Shown here one piece after another: positions 48,725-57,468 of a DNA stretch of 64,000 nucleotides. The position numbers and the translations under genes were made by a program. Positions within the stretch are counted from its first letter, which is position 1. Each line of letters opens with the position of its first letter. The notes under the pieces were generated by a model that searched no databases, was not told where the DNA came from, and saw only the letters and a list, made by a program, of their open reading frames with translations. Source of the stretch: Psychrobacter urativorans (GTDB taxonomy: Bacteria > Pseudomonadota > Gammaproteobacteria > Pseudomonadales > Moraxellaceae); NCBI RefSeq assembly GCF_904846695.1, contig NZ_CAJHBR010000018.1:1-64000 (forward strand), in the 5' to 3' direction.

Positions 48725-48748
48725 TAACCGATCTGCTTGATCATAGGG
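48725..48748. other. Short gap before MITE copy 2
   Basis: Joins the tsaC stop to the miniature element. No terminator is seen before the element. Confidence 0.3.
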
Positions 48749-48894
48749 TATAGTCGAGATTAAATAACATAGATACATCGCTTTATGAAACGAGACTGTG
48801 ATGAGTTTTTCCAGCTTGCTTTGACTATGCCGACAGAGGCTACAAAAAACTGATCTCAATCTCTCTATATAGTTTTTACAATGAACTGACTATA
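48749..48894 (-). mobile_element. 146-bp miniature inverted-repeat element (MITE), copy 2
   Basis: Reads TATAGTCGA at the left and ends TGAACTGACTATA at the right. In reverse complement it aligns without gaps to copy 1 at 17861, with about 21 differences in 146. It lies just after tsaC and upstream of the epimerase gene and has no reading frame. Confidence 0.8.
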
Positions 48895-49159
48895 GAATGA
48901 TGCTAATACTTTAAAGCTTCCTACTAGCTAATACTTCAATGTTTTGAAGCTATCCTACTGATAGGGCTATTCGCTAACTTGATCATAAATCTCTTCAGTA
49001 GCAGCAAGTGGGTCATTGCTAGTGCTTTTGCCTTACCAAAAGCCTGTACAACCAATTTTGACAAAGTCAGTAAAAAAGAACAGGATAATTAGAACGATAT
49101 ACAACAAGTTTAATAGCACTATACCAGCCGATTTTAGCCGAAATTATAAGGATAAGCTC

Positions 49160-50152
49160 ATGAATATTTTAATTAGTGGTGGCTCAGGATTTTTAGGTAG
49201 TGCATTGAGTAAAGAGATGATTGAACGCTATCGTCAAGCTGGAAGCGAAGTCAATATTACTTGGCTGACTCGTGATAGTAATCAGGCACATCCTGATAAT
49301 ATTCAGATGATTAGTTATGATGAATTGGCTAAAACCGACCATAGCTATGAGGTGATAGTAAACCTTGCTGGAGCAGGTATTGCTGACTCGCGCTGGACTG
49401 ATGATCGCAAGCAAGCATTAGTTGCCAGTCGAGTAAAGCCAACAGAGTCGCTACTAGCTTTTATCGCTCGCACAGCTAATAAGCCCAAGCTACTAGTTAG
49501 CGGTTCAGCTATTGGCTGGTATGGGGCACAAGGGGACAAACCTCTGACGGAAAGTAGTGACTCTAAGACTGATTTTGCCCATCGCTTATGCCAGGAGTGG
49601 GAGCAGTTAGCGCTGAAGGCTTCTGAGTATAATGTACCAGTGGCTATATTACGTACTGGCGTGGTCATCCATCCTGCAGGTGGTATGCTTGGCAAGTTGT
49701 TGCTACCCTTCAAGTTTGGAGTAGGCGGACAGTTGGGTGATGGTCAGCAGATTATGAGCTGGATTAGCCGTGATGACTGGGTAGGGGCCGCTATTTTTAT
49801 TATTGAGCAACACCTATCGGATAAGTCCAAAGCGCTGTCAGCACAGAGTACGGTTCCTAATGATAATAATATAAAACCCGCGAATTCTTCTATTAATAAT
49901 ACTACACCAGCCGTAGTTTATAACCTAACCGCTCCTAATCCCGTGACTAACCATAATTTTACTAAGGCTGTTGGCTCATGGCTACATCGCCCAACCATTT
50001 TTACTTTACCCACCCCCTTGTTAAAGCTGATGTTCGGTGAGATGTCGACTTTACTGATTGATGGACAAAAGGTACTGCCACAAGCGTTACTGAATGCTGG
50101 TTATGAGTTTAAACAATCAAGTCTGGAAAAGGCACTAGCAGAGCAGCGCTAA
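49160..50152 (+). CDS. TIGR01777-type NAD(P)-dependent epimerase (YfcH-like)
   Basis: An extended short-chain dehydrogenase fold protein of about 330 residues. It begins MNILISGGSGFLGSALSKEM, a Rossmann motif, and continues VIVNLAGAGIADSRWTDDRKQALVASRV, SGSAIGWYGAQGD and VAILRTGVVIHPAGGMLGKLL, all marks of the TIGR01777/YfcH family (SulA-like sugar epimerase). The substrate is unknown. The ATG at 49160 follows AAGGATAAGCTC, so the upstream extension to 49016 is not coding. An Asn/Ser-rich insert near residues 230-255 is unusual for the family. Confidence 0.88.
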   Translation: MNILISGGSGFLGSALSKEMIERYRQAGSEVNITWLTRDSNQAHPDNIQMISYDELAKTDHSYEVIVNLAGAGIADSRWTDDRKQALVASRVKPTESLLAFIARTANKPKLLVSGSAIGWYGAQGDKPLTESSDSKTDFAHRLCQEWEQLALKASEYNVPVAILRTGVVIHPAGGMLGKLLLPFKFGVGGQLGDGQQIMSWISRDDWVGAAIFIIEQHLSDKSKALSAQSTVPNDNNIKPANSSINNTTPAVVYNLTAPNPVTNHNFTKAVGSWLHRPTIFTLPTPLLKLMFGEMSTLLIDGQKVLPQALLNAGYEFKQSSLEKALAEQR

Positions 50153-50179
50153 ACAAGCTATAACAATATCACTGAGCAA

Positions 50180-50195
50180 CGTTTCATGTGAAACA
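50180..50195 (+). promoter_or_regulatory. parS-like site
   Basis: CGTTTCATGTGAAACA, 2 mismatches to the consensus, in the gap after the epimerase gene. Confidence 0.65.
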
Positions 50196-50231
50196 TTAAA
50201 GATTAGCTATTAATAAGTAGTAATACTTAGA

Positions 50232-50247
50232 TGTTTCATGTGAAACT
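50232..50247 (+). promoter_or_regulatory. parS-like site, right-most of the set
   Basis: TGTTTCATGTGAAACT, 2 mismatches, 52 bases from the previous site and in the same orientation. Confidence 0.65.
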
Positions 50248-50350
50248 TAATGCTGTAAATTATGGAATTTTTATGGAATCTAGCCAGCTTATACAGCTTT
50301 GCAGAAATCTAGCATAAGATGACCTTACATTAATCAATCAGACCTTTATT

Positions 50351-51445
50351 ATGTGGCTTTTTATCATCGCAACTCAGCTGCTAGCGCTAATCACTAGTGC
50401 CCTTTTATGGTGGCTAATACAGCCTAAAAGCCCTGCTAAAACCTTAGCGTTGATCACTATAGTATTTGCTATTAATAACCTGGCATTGTTCTATGGAATT
50501 ACTGAGTTTTGGCGTGAACGTTTTCATATCTATTTGGTTGTTAGTATCCTACAAGGGTTTATGGTTTATGCCGCCATAATAACAGCCGTTATTGGAGTCA
50601 CTTACACTAAGTTGTTAAAGCAACCTAGTCGTCCTAAGTTATTACGGATACTGGCGGCTAGCGTTTATGTAGGTATTGTAGGACTATCAGTATTTAATGC
50701 TTACGCACCAGTAGTCAAGCACCTGACAGTAACGACAGCTAAGCCAATGAAAAAGCCCTTAAATATGGTACTGATATCTGATACTCATTTAGGTAGATGG
50801 TTCGGCAATCGTCAGTTAGATAAACTGGCCAGTCTCGTCGAGGCACAGCAGCCCGATGTAGTAGTGATAGCCGGTGATATCATGAATGACAGCACCTTTT
50901 ATTATGATAAAAATAGCATGCAAGAGCAGTTGTCCAAATTGCAGGCACCGCTTGGGGTTTATGCAGTATTAGGCAATCATGATTATTCAGGTAACCAACT
51001 AGCCATTACCACAGCAGTTGAAAAGGCGGGAATAAAGGTATTAGATAATGAAAACGTACTGCTAGAGGATTCGGTCTGGCTAATTGGGCGCTCGGACATT
51101 ACTGACCCAGCACCGCGCATATCAGCAAAAGATTTAGTCGCGCAAGTGGATACCGATAAGCCAGTGATATTTTTGGAACACAGTCTTGAATCTATGGATG
51201 AGTTAAAGCAGGCCCCCATAGATGTACACTTATCAGGCCATACTCATGGTGGGCAAATATTTCCCCTAACCGCGCTGATGCAATGGTTTTATCCATTAAT
51301 ACAGGGGGCTAAGCAGATAGGTAACACCCAATTTTTAGTAACTTCAGGTTATGGGTTTGGTGCGGTCCCTTTTCGATTAGGTACGCGTTCTGAGATATGG
51401 GTAATTACCTTGCAGTCAGTCACTGAGCAATCAGCAACTAAATAG
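50351..51445 (+). CDS. Membrane metallophosphoesterase (YaeI-like), copy 1
   Basis: 364 residues. The first 125 hold about four membrane helices. The C-terminal domain is a calcineurin-type metallophosphoesterase with all five metal motifs: LISDTHLG, VVIAGDIMND, LGNHDYSG, ILEH-type (IFLEHSLES) and LSGHTHGGQIFP. Relatives of this type hydrolyse phosphodiesters, some acting on UDP-lipid or lysophospholipid substrates; the target is not visible. It is a paralog of the gene at 52032, with matching topology. Confidence 0.88.
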   Translation: MWLFIIATQLLALITSALLWWLIQPKSPAKTLALITIVFAINNLALFYGITEFWRERFHIYLVVSILQGFMVYAAIITAVIGVTYTKLLKQPSRPKLLRILAASVYVGIVGLSVFNAYAPVVKHLTVTTAKPMKKPLNMVLISDTHLGRWFGNRQLDKLASLVEAQQPDVVVIAGDIMNDSTFYYDKNSMQEQLSKLQAPLGVYAVLGNHDYSGNQLAITTAVEKAGIKVLDNENVLLEDSVWLIGRSDITDPAPRISAKDLVAQVDTDKPVIFLEHSLESMDELKQAPIDVHLSGHTHGGQIFPLTALMQWFYPLIQGAKQIGNTQFLVTSGYGFGAVPFRLGTRSEIWVITLQSVTEQSATK

Positions 51446-51590
51446 CGGCGGTCTACGAGGTGGATAAGCGTTTTGATAAAATGGATGTTATAAACAGCAG
51501 TCAGTTATGGCAGTAAGCTATTAGAGCTATGCTTTATTAGAGCTAATGTTTAAGCTATAGCCTTTATTTTTATGGTGCTATAACGCTTGT

Positions 51591-51770
51591 TTATATACCA
51601 GCAAACGCCTTAAAGCTAGCCTCATCGTAGTCATCATCATGAGTGACCATAACAGAACCTTGGGTAATATTGACATCGACCCAGCGCACCCCTGTTAGGC
51701 TGATAGTATTAGCCACCAATTTATCAGCACTTTCTCTATCGGTAATAGTGGTTTGATATAGTGTTTGCAT
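51591..51770 (-). CDS. Small HMA-like (heavy-metal-associated fold) protein without the CxxC motif
   Basis: A 59-residue protein from the ATG at 51770, which has GGAGG eight bases upstream. The pattern LYQTTITDRESADKLVANTIS, GVRWVDVNITQGSVMVTHDDDYDEASF fits the beta-alpha-beta-beta-alpha-beta fold of copper chaperones (HMA domain). In those, CxxC follows the first strand. Here no cysteine exists at all, so it cannot bind copper in the usual way. It lies on the opposite strand between the two metallophosphoesterase genes. Good coding signals, function unknown. Confidence 0.6.
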   Translation of the reverse strand: MQTLYQTTITDRESADKLVANTISLTGVRWVDVNITQGSVMVTHDDDYDEASFKAFAGI

Positions 51771-52031
51771 CACAATAACCTCCAGTTTTGCTCAAACAAA
51801 GCAAAGGTTCGCCAAAGCCAATCTTATAACCTCAGCAGAATCCAAAACATCGTTACCACTATTCTTGGCAACTATTATTACCCTTATAAAGAGTATAACC
51901 CTTTATCTCGCTACTAGAGTATGACTATTAAGGCGAGCTGCGCTTTGACAACGCTAACTGCACGAGATTAAGTCGTTTTTTTGTGCCGTTGCTACTATTA
52001 TATTAGTCATAAATCTATTACAGGACAGCGC

Positions 52032-53168
52032 ATGCGCTACGTATTTTTTATTGTCATTATTTTATTATTAGAGCTGTTTAGTCTAGGCGCAGCGCTAAGT
52101 TTACAGTGGTGGATTGCGCCGTGGACTAAGCTGGCATCGCAGACAATGGCGATGATAGTAGTGTTCTTAATAAGTAATGGCTTGTTATTATTAAGCGTTA
52201 GCAAGCTGCTAAAAAACAGTTATCGCTGGGTCAGTGGCTGGATGCTGGCGATGCATTTTATGGTGCTCACTGCTGCGATTATCAGTTTGATATATGGCGC
52301 TGGTTGGGTGACTATGACCATGTTTGATAGTGCTACTATCTTCGCTATGCCTGCTATTAGCGTAGCACTAGGTCTACGTGGCTTAGCTTTGCTAGTGTTT
52401 ATAGGCTTGTTCGTTTACGCTCTATATAGCGCTTATATACCGAAAGTACGTCATCTTACCGTAACTATCAATAAACCTTTATTGAAGCCGCTACGTATCG
52501 CAGTAGCTAGTGATTTACATTTGGGTCGTCTGTTTGGTAATAAGGCTATCGATAGATTACAGCGTCTAATCACTCAGTCACAAGCCGATATGTTGCTGAT
52601 GCCAGGTGATATTATGGACGATAATACTCAGGCATTTAGTGACTATAATATGGCAGCTAACTTAGCTAGATTGTGTGCCAGCCTGCCTTATGGGGTCTAT
52701 GCGACGTTAGGCAATCATGATTTATATGGTCATGAGAAACCGATCACTGAGTCGCTACGCAACGCTGGCGTACAGTTGTTAAACGATGAAGTGCTACGCC
52801 TCGATTATAAAGGTCAGCCAATGTGGCTAGTAGGGCGCTTTGATAATCATAAACGTCAGCGTGTGGCAACGACAGAGTTGTTGGCGCAAGTAAATACTGA
52901 AGAGCCGGTTATCCTATTGGATCATAGACCGAGCGATATTATTGAACATAGCCTGTTGCCTATTGATTTGCAGCTGTCAGGGCATACCCATAATGGGCAG
53001 ATATTCCCTGCCAACTTCATTGTCAGCTCGATCAATCGTCTGGGCTATGGTTATGAAGCCATTGGCAAAGGCCACTTTGTAGTCTCCTCTGGCTATGGCT
53101 TTTGGGGCATACCATTTCGCTTAGGATCACGTTCTGAGATTTGGTTAATTAGCCTCAGTGGTCAGTAA
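52032..53168 (+). CDS. Membrane metallophosphoesterase (YaeI-like), copy 2
   Basis: 378 residues from this ATG, preceded by CAGGACAGCGC; the frame to 51981 is not needed. About four membrane helices fill the first 140 residues. The C-terminal calcineurin-type domain has VASDLHLGRLFGNKAID, LMPGDIMDD, LGNHDLYG, ILLDHRPSD and LSGHTHNGQIFP. It is a diverged paralog of 50351-51445, and both end in (T/S)RSEIW(V/L)I. Its 3' end overlaps the convergent esterase gene by 24 bases. Confidence 0.88.
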   Translation: MRYVFFIVIILLLELFSLGAALSLQWWIAPWTKLASQTMAMIVVFLISNGLLLLSVSKLLKNSYRWVSGWMLAMHFMVLTAAIISLIYGAGWVTMTMFDSATIFAMPAISVALGLRGLALLVFIGLFVYALYSAYIPKVRHLTVTINKPLLKPLRIAVASDLHLGRLFGNKAIDRLQRLITQSQADMLLMPGDIMDDNTQAFSDYNMAANLARLCASLPYGVYATLGNHDLYGHEKPITESLRNAGVQLLNDEVLRLDYKGQPMWLVGRFDNHKRQRVATTELLAQVNTEEPVILLDHRPSDIIEHSLLPIDLQLSGHTHNGQIFPANFIVSSINRLGYGYEAIGKGHFVVSSGYGFWGIPFRLGSRSEIWLISLSGQ

Positions 53169-54455
53169 CTTGCGCACGAATTTAGCGAACTGGCTGATGA
53201 TATGGCTAGTTTCAGTGTTAAGACCTTGATGCACCCCTATTAAGTTAATAAAACCATGCGGTGCCCCTAGCACAGTATAAGTCTCTACTTGAGTAGCGTT
53301 ATTTTGCAAGCGTTCAGCGTAAGCTAGTGCCTCATCACGCAAGATATCTAATTCAGCAGTGACGATATAGCTTGGACAGATATTGCTATTGTCCCCATTC
53401 ATCACTGAAACCAAAGGATGTCCTTGCGGTAAAGCACTCTGTGTGATGTAAGCAGTATTAAAGGCTTCCGCTTCATCATTATCCAGTAATAATCCTTGGC
53501 CATAAAGCTTCCAGCTTGGATAATCAGACCCAAAGTCAGTCACCGGATACAAAGGTAGCTGCGCCAATGGTAGCGGTAAGTTACTGATACTTTCTACAAA
53601 GGTTGATATAGAAGTACCCGTAGAGTCTTTATCTTCACTAAGCTCTAGCCAGAGTGCTGGCGTTGGAGTCGTCACTTGCTGGGCTACCAATATCGCTAGG
53701 CAGCCACCAGCACTGTCGCCTGCTAACACAATACGTGATGATGAAGCCCCCAAGGTTTGCGAATTCTTAGCCACCCAAGCATAAGCTGCCATACAGTCTT
53801 TGAGTGCCGTTGGTGCCCGATACTCTGGGGCCAATCGATAATCAACGCTAACCACTGCCCAACCAGTTTGGCTACAGACAGTATGACAAAACTCGTGATG
53901 AGTGTCGATATCACCAATACAAAATCCGCCACCATGAAAAAACAGCATCACTACATTCTTATTAGGATCATCAAGGTTAATGCTTGCAGCAGCTAGTTGA
54001 TGCCGAGGGTGTTGATAGCAGCGAATGGCCATATCACCCCCCTCGCCATTAGCGATGACTTTATCTTGCCAGTTAACATCAGCATTTTTGCCAGCAGTAG
54101 TCAGGTCAGTATTAACATTAGCACTGGCCTGTCGCCAAACCTTAGGCGCTTGTATAGACACCACATCAGTCGCGAATTTCTTACGTAGTTTAAGCAGTTT
54201 ATCTACGCTTAGCGGCTTTTTAAGCTGATTATTCATCGCCATAATTAAGCGTAAATGAGCATCAGCATGTGGATATTGCTCAGCAGTAACAGCGTTTAAG
54301 CGCTGGTTGAGCTGCTTGACTACTGGTGCTGGCAGCTGACCTAAGCCTTTAAATAAATAGTGTAATCTATGCTGATAAACAGTCCGACTAGCAGCTACAG
54401 TTTTCATGGTCTTAGTCACTACAGCATTCAGCGATGGTAACGATAAAATAGACAT
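53145..54455 (-). CDS. Alpha/beta hydrolase (HSL-family esterase), copy 1
   Basis: A 436-residue esterase/lipase of the hormone-sensitive lipase family. It shows the oxyanion motif MLFFHGGGFCIGD, the nucleophile elbow VLAGDSAGGCLA, SYIVTAELDILRDEALAYAERL with the acid residue and GAPHGFINLI with the catalytic His. About 120 N-terminal residues before the hydrolase core are conserved between the two copies here and may form a cap. No signal peptide is clear. Ribosome binding site AAGGTGAG. It converges on the metallophosphoesterase gene with a 24-base overlap. Confidence 0.88.
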   Translation of the reverse strand: MSILSLPSLNAVVTKTMKTVAASRTVYQHRLHYLFKGLGQLPAPVVKQLNQRLNAVTAEQYPHADAHLRLIMAMNNQLKKPLSVDKLLKLRKKFATDVVSIQAPKVWRQASANVNTDLTTAGKNADVNWQDKVIANGEGGDMAIRCYQHPRHQLAAASINLDDPNKNVVMLFFHGGGFCIGDIDTHHEFCHTVCSQTGWAVVSVDYRLAPEYRAPTALKDCMAAYAWVAKNSQTLGASSSRIVLAGDSAGGCLAILVAQQVTTPTPALWLELSEDKDSTGTSISTFVESISNLPLPLAQLPLYPVTDFGSDYPSWKLYGQGLLLDNDEAEAFNTAYITQSALPQGHPLVSVMNGDNSNICPSYIVTAELDILRDEALAYAERLQNNATQVETYTVLGAPHGFINLIGVHQGLNTETSHIISQFAKFVRKLLTTEAN

Positions 54456-54542
54456 AAACTCACCTTTATTGGTTCAGCTAAGGAATAAAACGGATGCTAG
54501 TAGCGCTGTAGAACTTTTTTGAAACTAGCAATCACAACGCTA

Positions 54543-55979
54543 CTAAGCCGCCTGTGCTTTTTGCATACTCAGCACTTGATAGACGAAGCAGGCAAACTGC
54601 TCAATAATATAGTCAGTCTGTTGCTCAAGCCGTTGATGTACGCTCATAAAATGCAGAAATCCATGCGGCGCGCCAAGCACAGTATGAGTCTCAACCGCCA
54701 CGCCATGACCTTTTAGTTGCTCAGCATACGCAAAAGCTTGGTCACGTAGCACATCCAGCTCAGCGGCTACAATATAAGTCGGGCAGACTTGTCGGTTATC
54801 ACTAGTCATCGGAGAGATCAGAGGATGCTCGCGGGTGAGAGAACTGTGCTGCAAGTAAGCGACATCGAATACCGCAATATCAGCATGGTCCAATAGTAAG
54901 CCTTCACCGTATAACGCCCAGCTAGGATAGTCGGTTTCGATATCTGTCACTGGATACAGTGGCATTTGCGCCATAGGTTGCGGCAAGTGCTGTAGTAACT
55001 GGTAAGTACTTTGACCCGATAAACCTAGATCTTGCCATGAGCTGGCCGTTGGTGCAGCTATTTGTTGGGCTAGCAAAGAGGCCAGACAACCGCCAGCACT
55101 GTCACCAGCCAACACAATACGTGCAGGTCGAGCTCCGAGCGTATGACAGTGCTCAGCTAGCCAAGCGTAAGCAGCAATACAGTCTCTAAGAGCAGTTGGT
55201 GCAGGATGTTCAGGAGCTAAACGATAATCAACGCTGACTACGGCCCAGCCCGTTTTTGCACAAATAGCATGGCAGAACTCATGATGAGTGTCGATATCAC
55301 CAATACAGAATCCACCACCATGCATAAATAGCATGACTATTTCATCAGCATTGGAGCGGTGGCTAGCCTTTGGGCCCGCTTGGTAGCAGCGAACCTTCAT
55401 AGTAGCTTGATCACTGCCCGTATCTCTATCCTCGTCAGCATTAGCAATAAGCTTATCTTGCCAACTAACAGCAGCAGCGCTACGTTTAATAATAGGCTTG
55501 ATAGCCAGCAGCTTATTGGCACGATATTGCCGCCATACTTTTGGGGTTTGCATCGCAACCGCATCAGCAGCAAACCTTTGGCGTAAACCGCCTAATTCTG
55601 CAAGCTGTAATGGAGTTTTGAGCTTAGCATTGACTGCCAGTATCAAGCGTAAGTGCGCATTAGCATGCAGATATTGCTTGGAGGTTGGGCCTTGTAAATA
55701 ACTCACAAAGCCTTCTAAAAAAGGCGCAGGAACATAGCCTATAGTTTTTAGCACATAGTGCAAGGTATGCTGCTTATATTGGGCAATAGGTTTATAACTG
55801 AGTACTTTGCTAGCCATAGCATTAGTCACAGAGCGCTTGTTGATGCAGATGACCATATCAGCGCTGCTGTCTTGTAGCTGCTCATTAGTAGTACCACCCA
55901 AAACTGCAGGGTTAAAGCTGCTAGCGGTCCTATTGAACACTTTGCGCAATGAGACTGAGCTCGTAGATAGAACTGACAT
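54543..55979 (-). CDS. Alpha/beta hydrolase (HSL-family esterase), copy 2
   Basis: Paralog of the neighbouring gene with the same strand and order of motifs: MLFMHGGGFCIGD, VLAGDSAGGCLAS, TYIVAAELDVLRDQAFAYAEQL and GAPHGFLHFM. I chose the ATG at 55979 because AGGAAG lies just upstream; the frame continues to 56012. It has about 40 more residues than copy 1, mostly at the N-terminus. The pair arose by tandem duplication and probably acts on short or medium acyl esters; substrates unknown. Confidence 0.88.
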   Translation of the reverse strand: MSVLSTSSVSLRKVFNRTASSFNPAVLGGTTNEQLQDSSADMVICINKRSVTNAMASKVLSYKPIAQYKQHTLHYVLKTIGYVPAPFLEGFVSYLQGPTSKQYLHANAHLRLILAVNAKLKTPLQLAELGGLRQRFAADAVAMQTPKVWRQYRANKLLAIKPIIKRSAAAVSWQDKLIANADEDRDTGSDQATMKVRCYQAGPKASHRSNADEIVMLFMHGGGFCIGDIDTHHEFCHAICAKTGWAVVSVDYRLAPEHPAPTALRDCIAAYAWLAEHCHTLGARPARIVLAGDSAGGCLASLLAQQIAAPTASSWQDLGLSGQSTYQLLQHLPQPMAQMPLYPVTDIETDYPSWALYGEGLLLDHADIAVFDVAYLQHSSLTREHPLISPMTSDNRQVCPTYIVAAELDVLRDQAFAYAEQLKGHGVAVETHTVLGAPHGFLHFMSVHQRLEQQTDYIIEQFACFVYQVLSMQKAQAA

Positions 55980-56621
55980 AACATTTCTTCCTGATAATTT
56001 TTTAACGGTCATGCTTATAACTGGCCAAAGCGTTGATTGTAACTATCATCCACTATAGCTAGCATTAGTTGCCAATAGAGTTGATGATAGCTATACACTG
56101 ATATAAATCTCTAGTTGCTGCATGCCAAAATATAATAAGACAATCTACAAAAATATTAAGTGTCATTTAGTAAAAGTATGCGGCTAAAAAAGTCTAATAA
56201 TACTTTTGAGCATAGTTGTAGTGCTAATAACAGCCAGCTTATATAAGGTCTATTACTGACTAATATAACGGCTAGTTGCCAACCTCACTAGTCACTCTAG
56301 CCACTGACTATAAAGCTCTACTTGTTAGTCTTTTTACCGCTTTTATTACTATATTAGTGAATATCTAGCATTAATTAAAAAAATTCCTCTACTTTAGGCT
56401 TGAAATTGATGACCATCACCTTTATCAAGCAGCTATCGAAAGGTATTTCAATCAAAGGACTAACGATGCTAGCGTTATTAAAAAATAGCTAGCCAAATAA
56501 ATAGCTAAATAACACTTGTGAGCGTACAAGTATCTGCATCTGAAAGTTCTGTTTTTATCTGCTTTATCAGTTTTTAAAATTAACTATTTGCACTCAATTA
56601 TTCAAATCACAAGGAGTTATC
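55980..56621. other. Intergenic region between the esterase gene and grpE
   Basis: About 640 bases, AT-rich, no gene. It holds the promoters of two divergent genes and the possible heat-shock promoter at 56399. Confidence 0.4.
56399..56425 (+). promoter_or_regulatory. Possible sigma-32 heat-shock promoter of grpE
   Basis: CTTGAAA at 56399-56405 followed after about 12 bases by ACCTTTATC. The -35 fits the sigma-32 consensus, the -10 (CCCCATnT) only loosely. Confidence 0.35.
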
Positions 56622-57227
56622 ATGAGCGAACAAACCCCAAACCATGAATTCGATACTAAAGATCCAAAGGCAGCACAAAGCAATATCGATCGTGAAGGTA
56701 GTGTCTTAGAAGAGACGATTGAAGAATTTAACCCTGAGGTTAATGAAGGCGACAATCAAACTATCGATAATGACATTAGCATTGAAGCCTTTCAAGCACG
56801 TATTGCTGAGCTGGAAAGTGAAGTCAAAAAGTCTAAAGAGAGTACTGCTCGCGCTAATGCTGAGACTTATAATGCGCAAAAACGTATGGAGCAAGAAGCT
56901 GATAAGAGCAAAAAGTTTGCTTTGCAGAAATTTGCCAAAGAGTTATTAGAAGTGGTTGATAACTTAGAGCGTGCTATTGAAAACGTTAATGATGATGACG
57001 CTGTTAGCGAAGGTATCAAGCTTACTCATAAAGCGCTTATAAGCGTATTGAACAAAAACGGTGTCGAAGTGGTTGACCCAGCTGGCGAAAAGTTTAATGC
57101 TGATCTTCATGAAGCGGTTGGTATTGATCCACAAGCTGCTGCAGACACAGTAGGCGTAGTGCTACAGAAGGGTTATAGTTTAAACGGTCGTCTATTACGT
57201 CCAGCTATGGTGCAAGTCGGTCAATAG
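56622..57227 (+). CDS. grpE: Nucleotide exchange factor GrpE
   Basis: Releases ADP from DnaK. Of 201 residues, about the first 50 are acidic and flexible. The coiled coil follows (residues 55-110, ARIAELESEVKKSKESTARANAETYNAQKR), then the beta domain with VVDPAGEKFNADLHEAVGID and QKGYSLNGRLLRPAMVQVGQ, the classic terminus. ribosome binding site AAGGAG. dnaK lies 241 bases downstream. Confidence 0.97.
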   Translation: MSEQTPNHEFDTKDPKAAQSNIDREGSVLEETIEEFNPEVNEGDNQTIDNDISIEAFQARIAELESEVKKSKESTARANAETYNAQKRMEQEADKSKKFALQKFAKELLEVVDNLERAIENVNDDDAVSEGIKLTHKALISVLNKNGVEVVDPAGEKFNADLHEAVGIDPQAAADTVGVVLQKGYSLNGRLLRPAMVQVGQ

Positions 57228-57329
57228 TTTTAGTCAAGGCTACTTTACTTCTGTGGGTAGATAACCCTTGTTAAAGGTAAGGGTATTGACAAAACTTCAC
57301 ATAAAAGCGAATTATTGTACTGTTAGCGA

Positions 57330-57360
57330 CTTGAAAAAACTTAGACTCAAACCGATATAA
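57330..57360 (+). promoter_or_regulatory. Possible sigma-32 heat-shock promoter of dnaK
   Basis: CTTGAAA at 57330-57336, 15 bases, then CCGATATAA at 57352-57360. A TTGACA at 57287 could serve a sigma-70 promoter too. Confidence 0.4.
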
Positions 57361-57468
57361 AGCAACAAGTAACCGCTTAGCAGCATAACCAATCAGCTGA
57401 TAAGCGCATTCATAATAGAATTATCAATAAAACATTAACAGACTAAAACTAATTAGGAGTAATTAACG

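Noticed and set aside
49016-49159. N-terminal extension of the epimerase
   Set aside because: The Rossmann motif begins right at the ATG at 49160, which has a good ribosome binding site.
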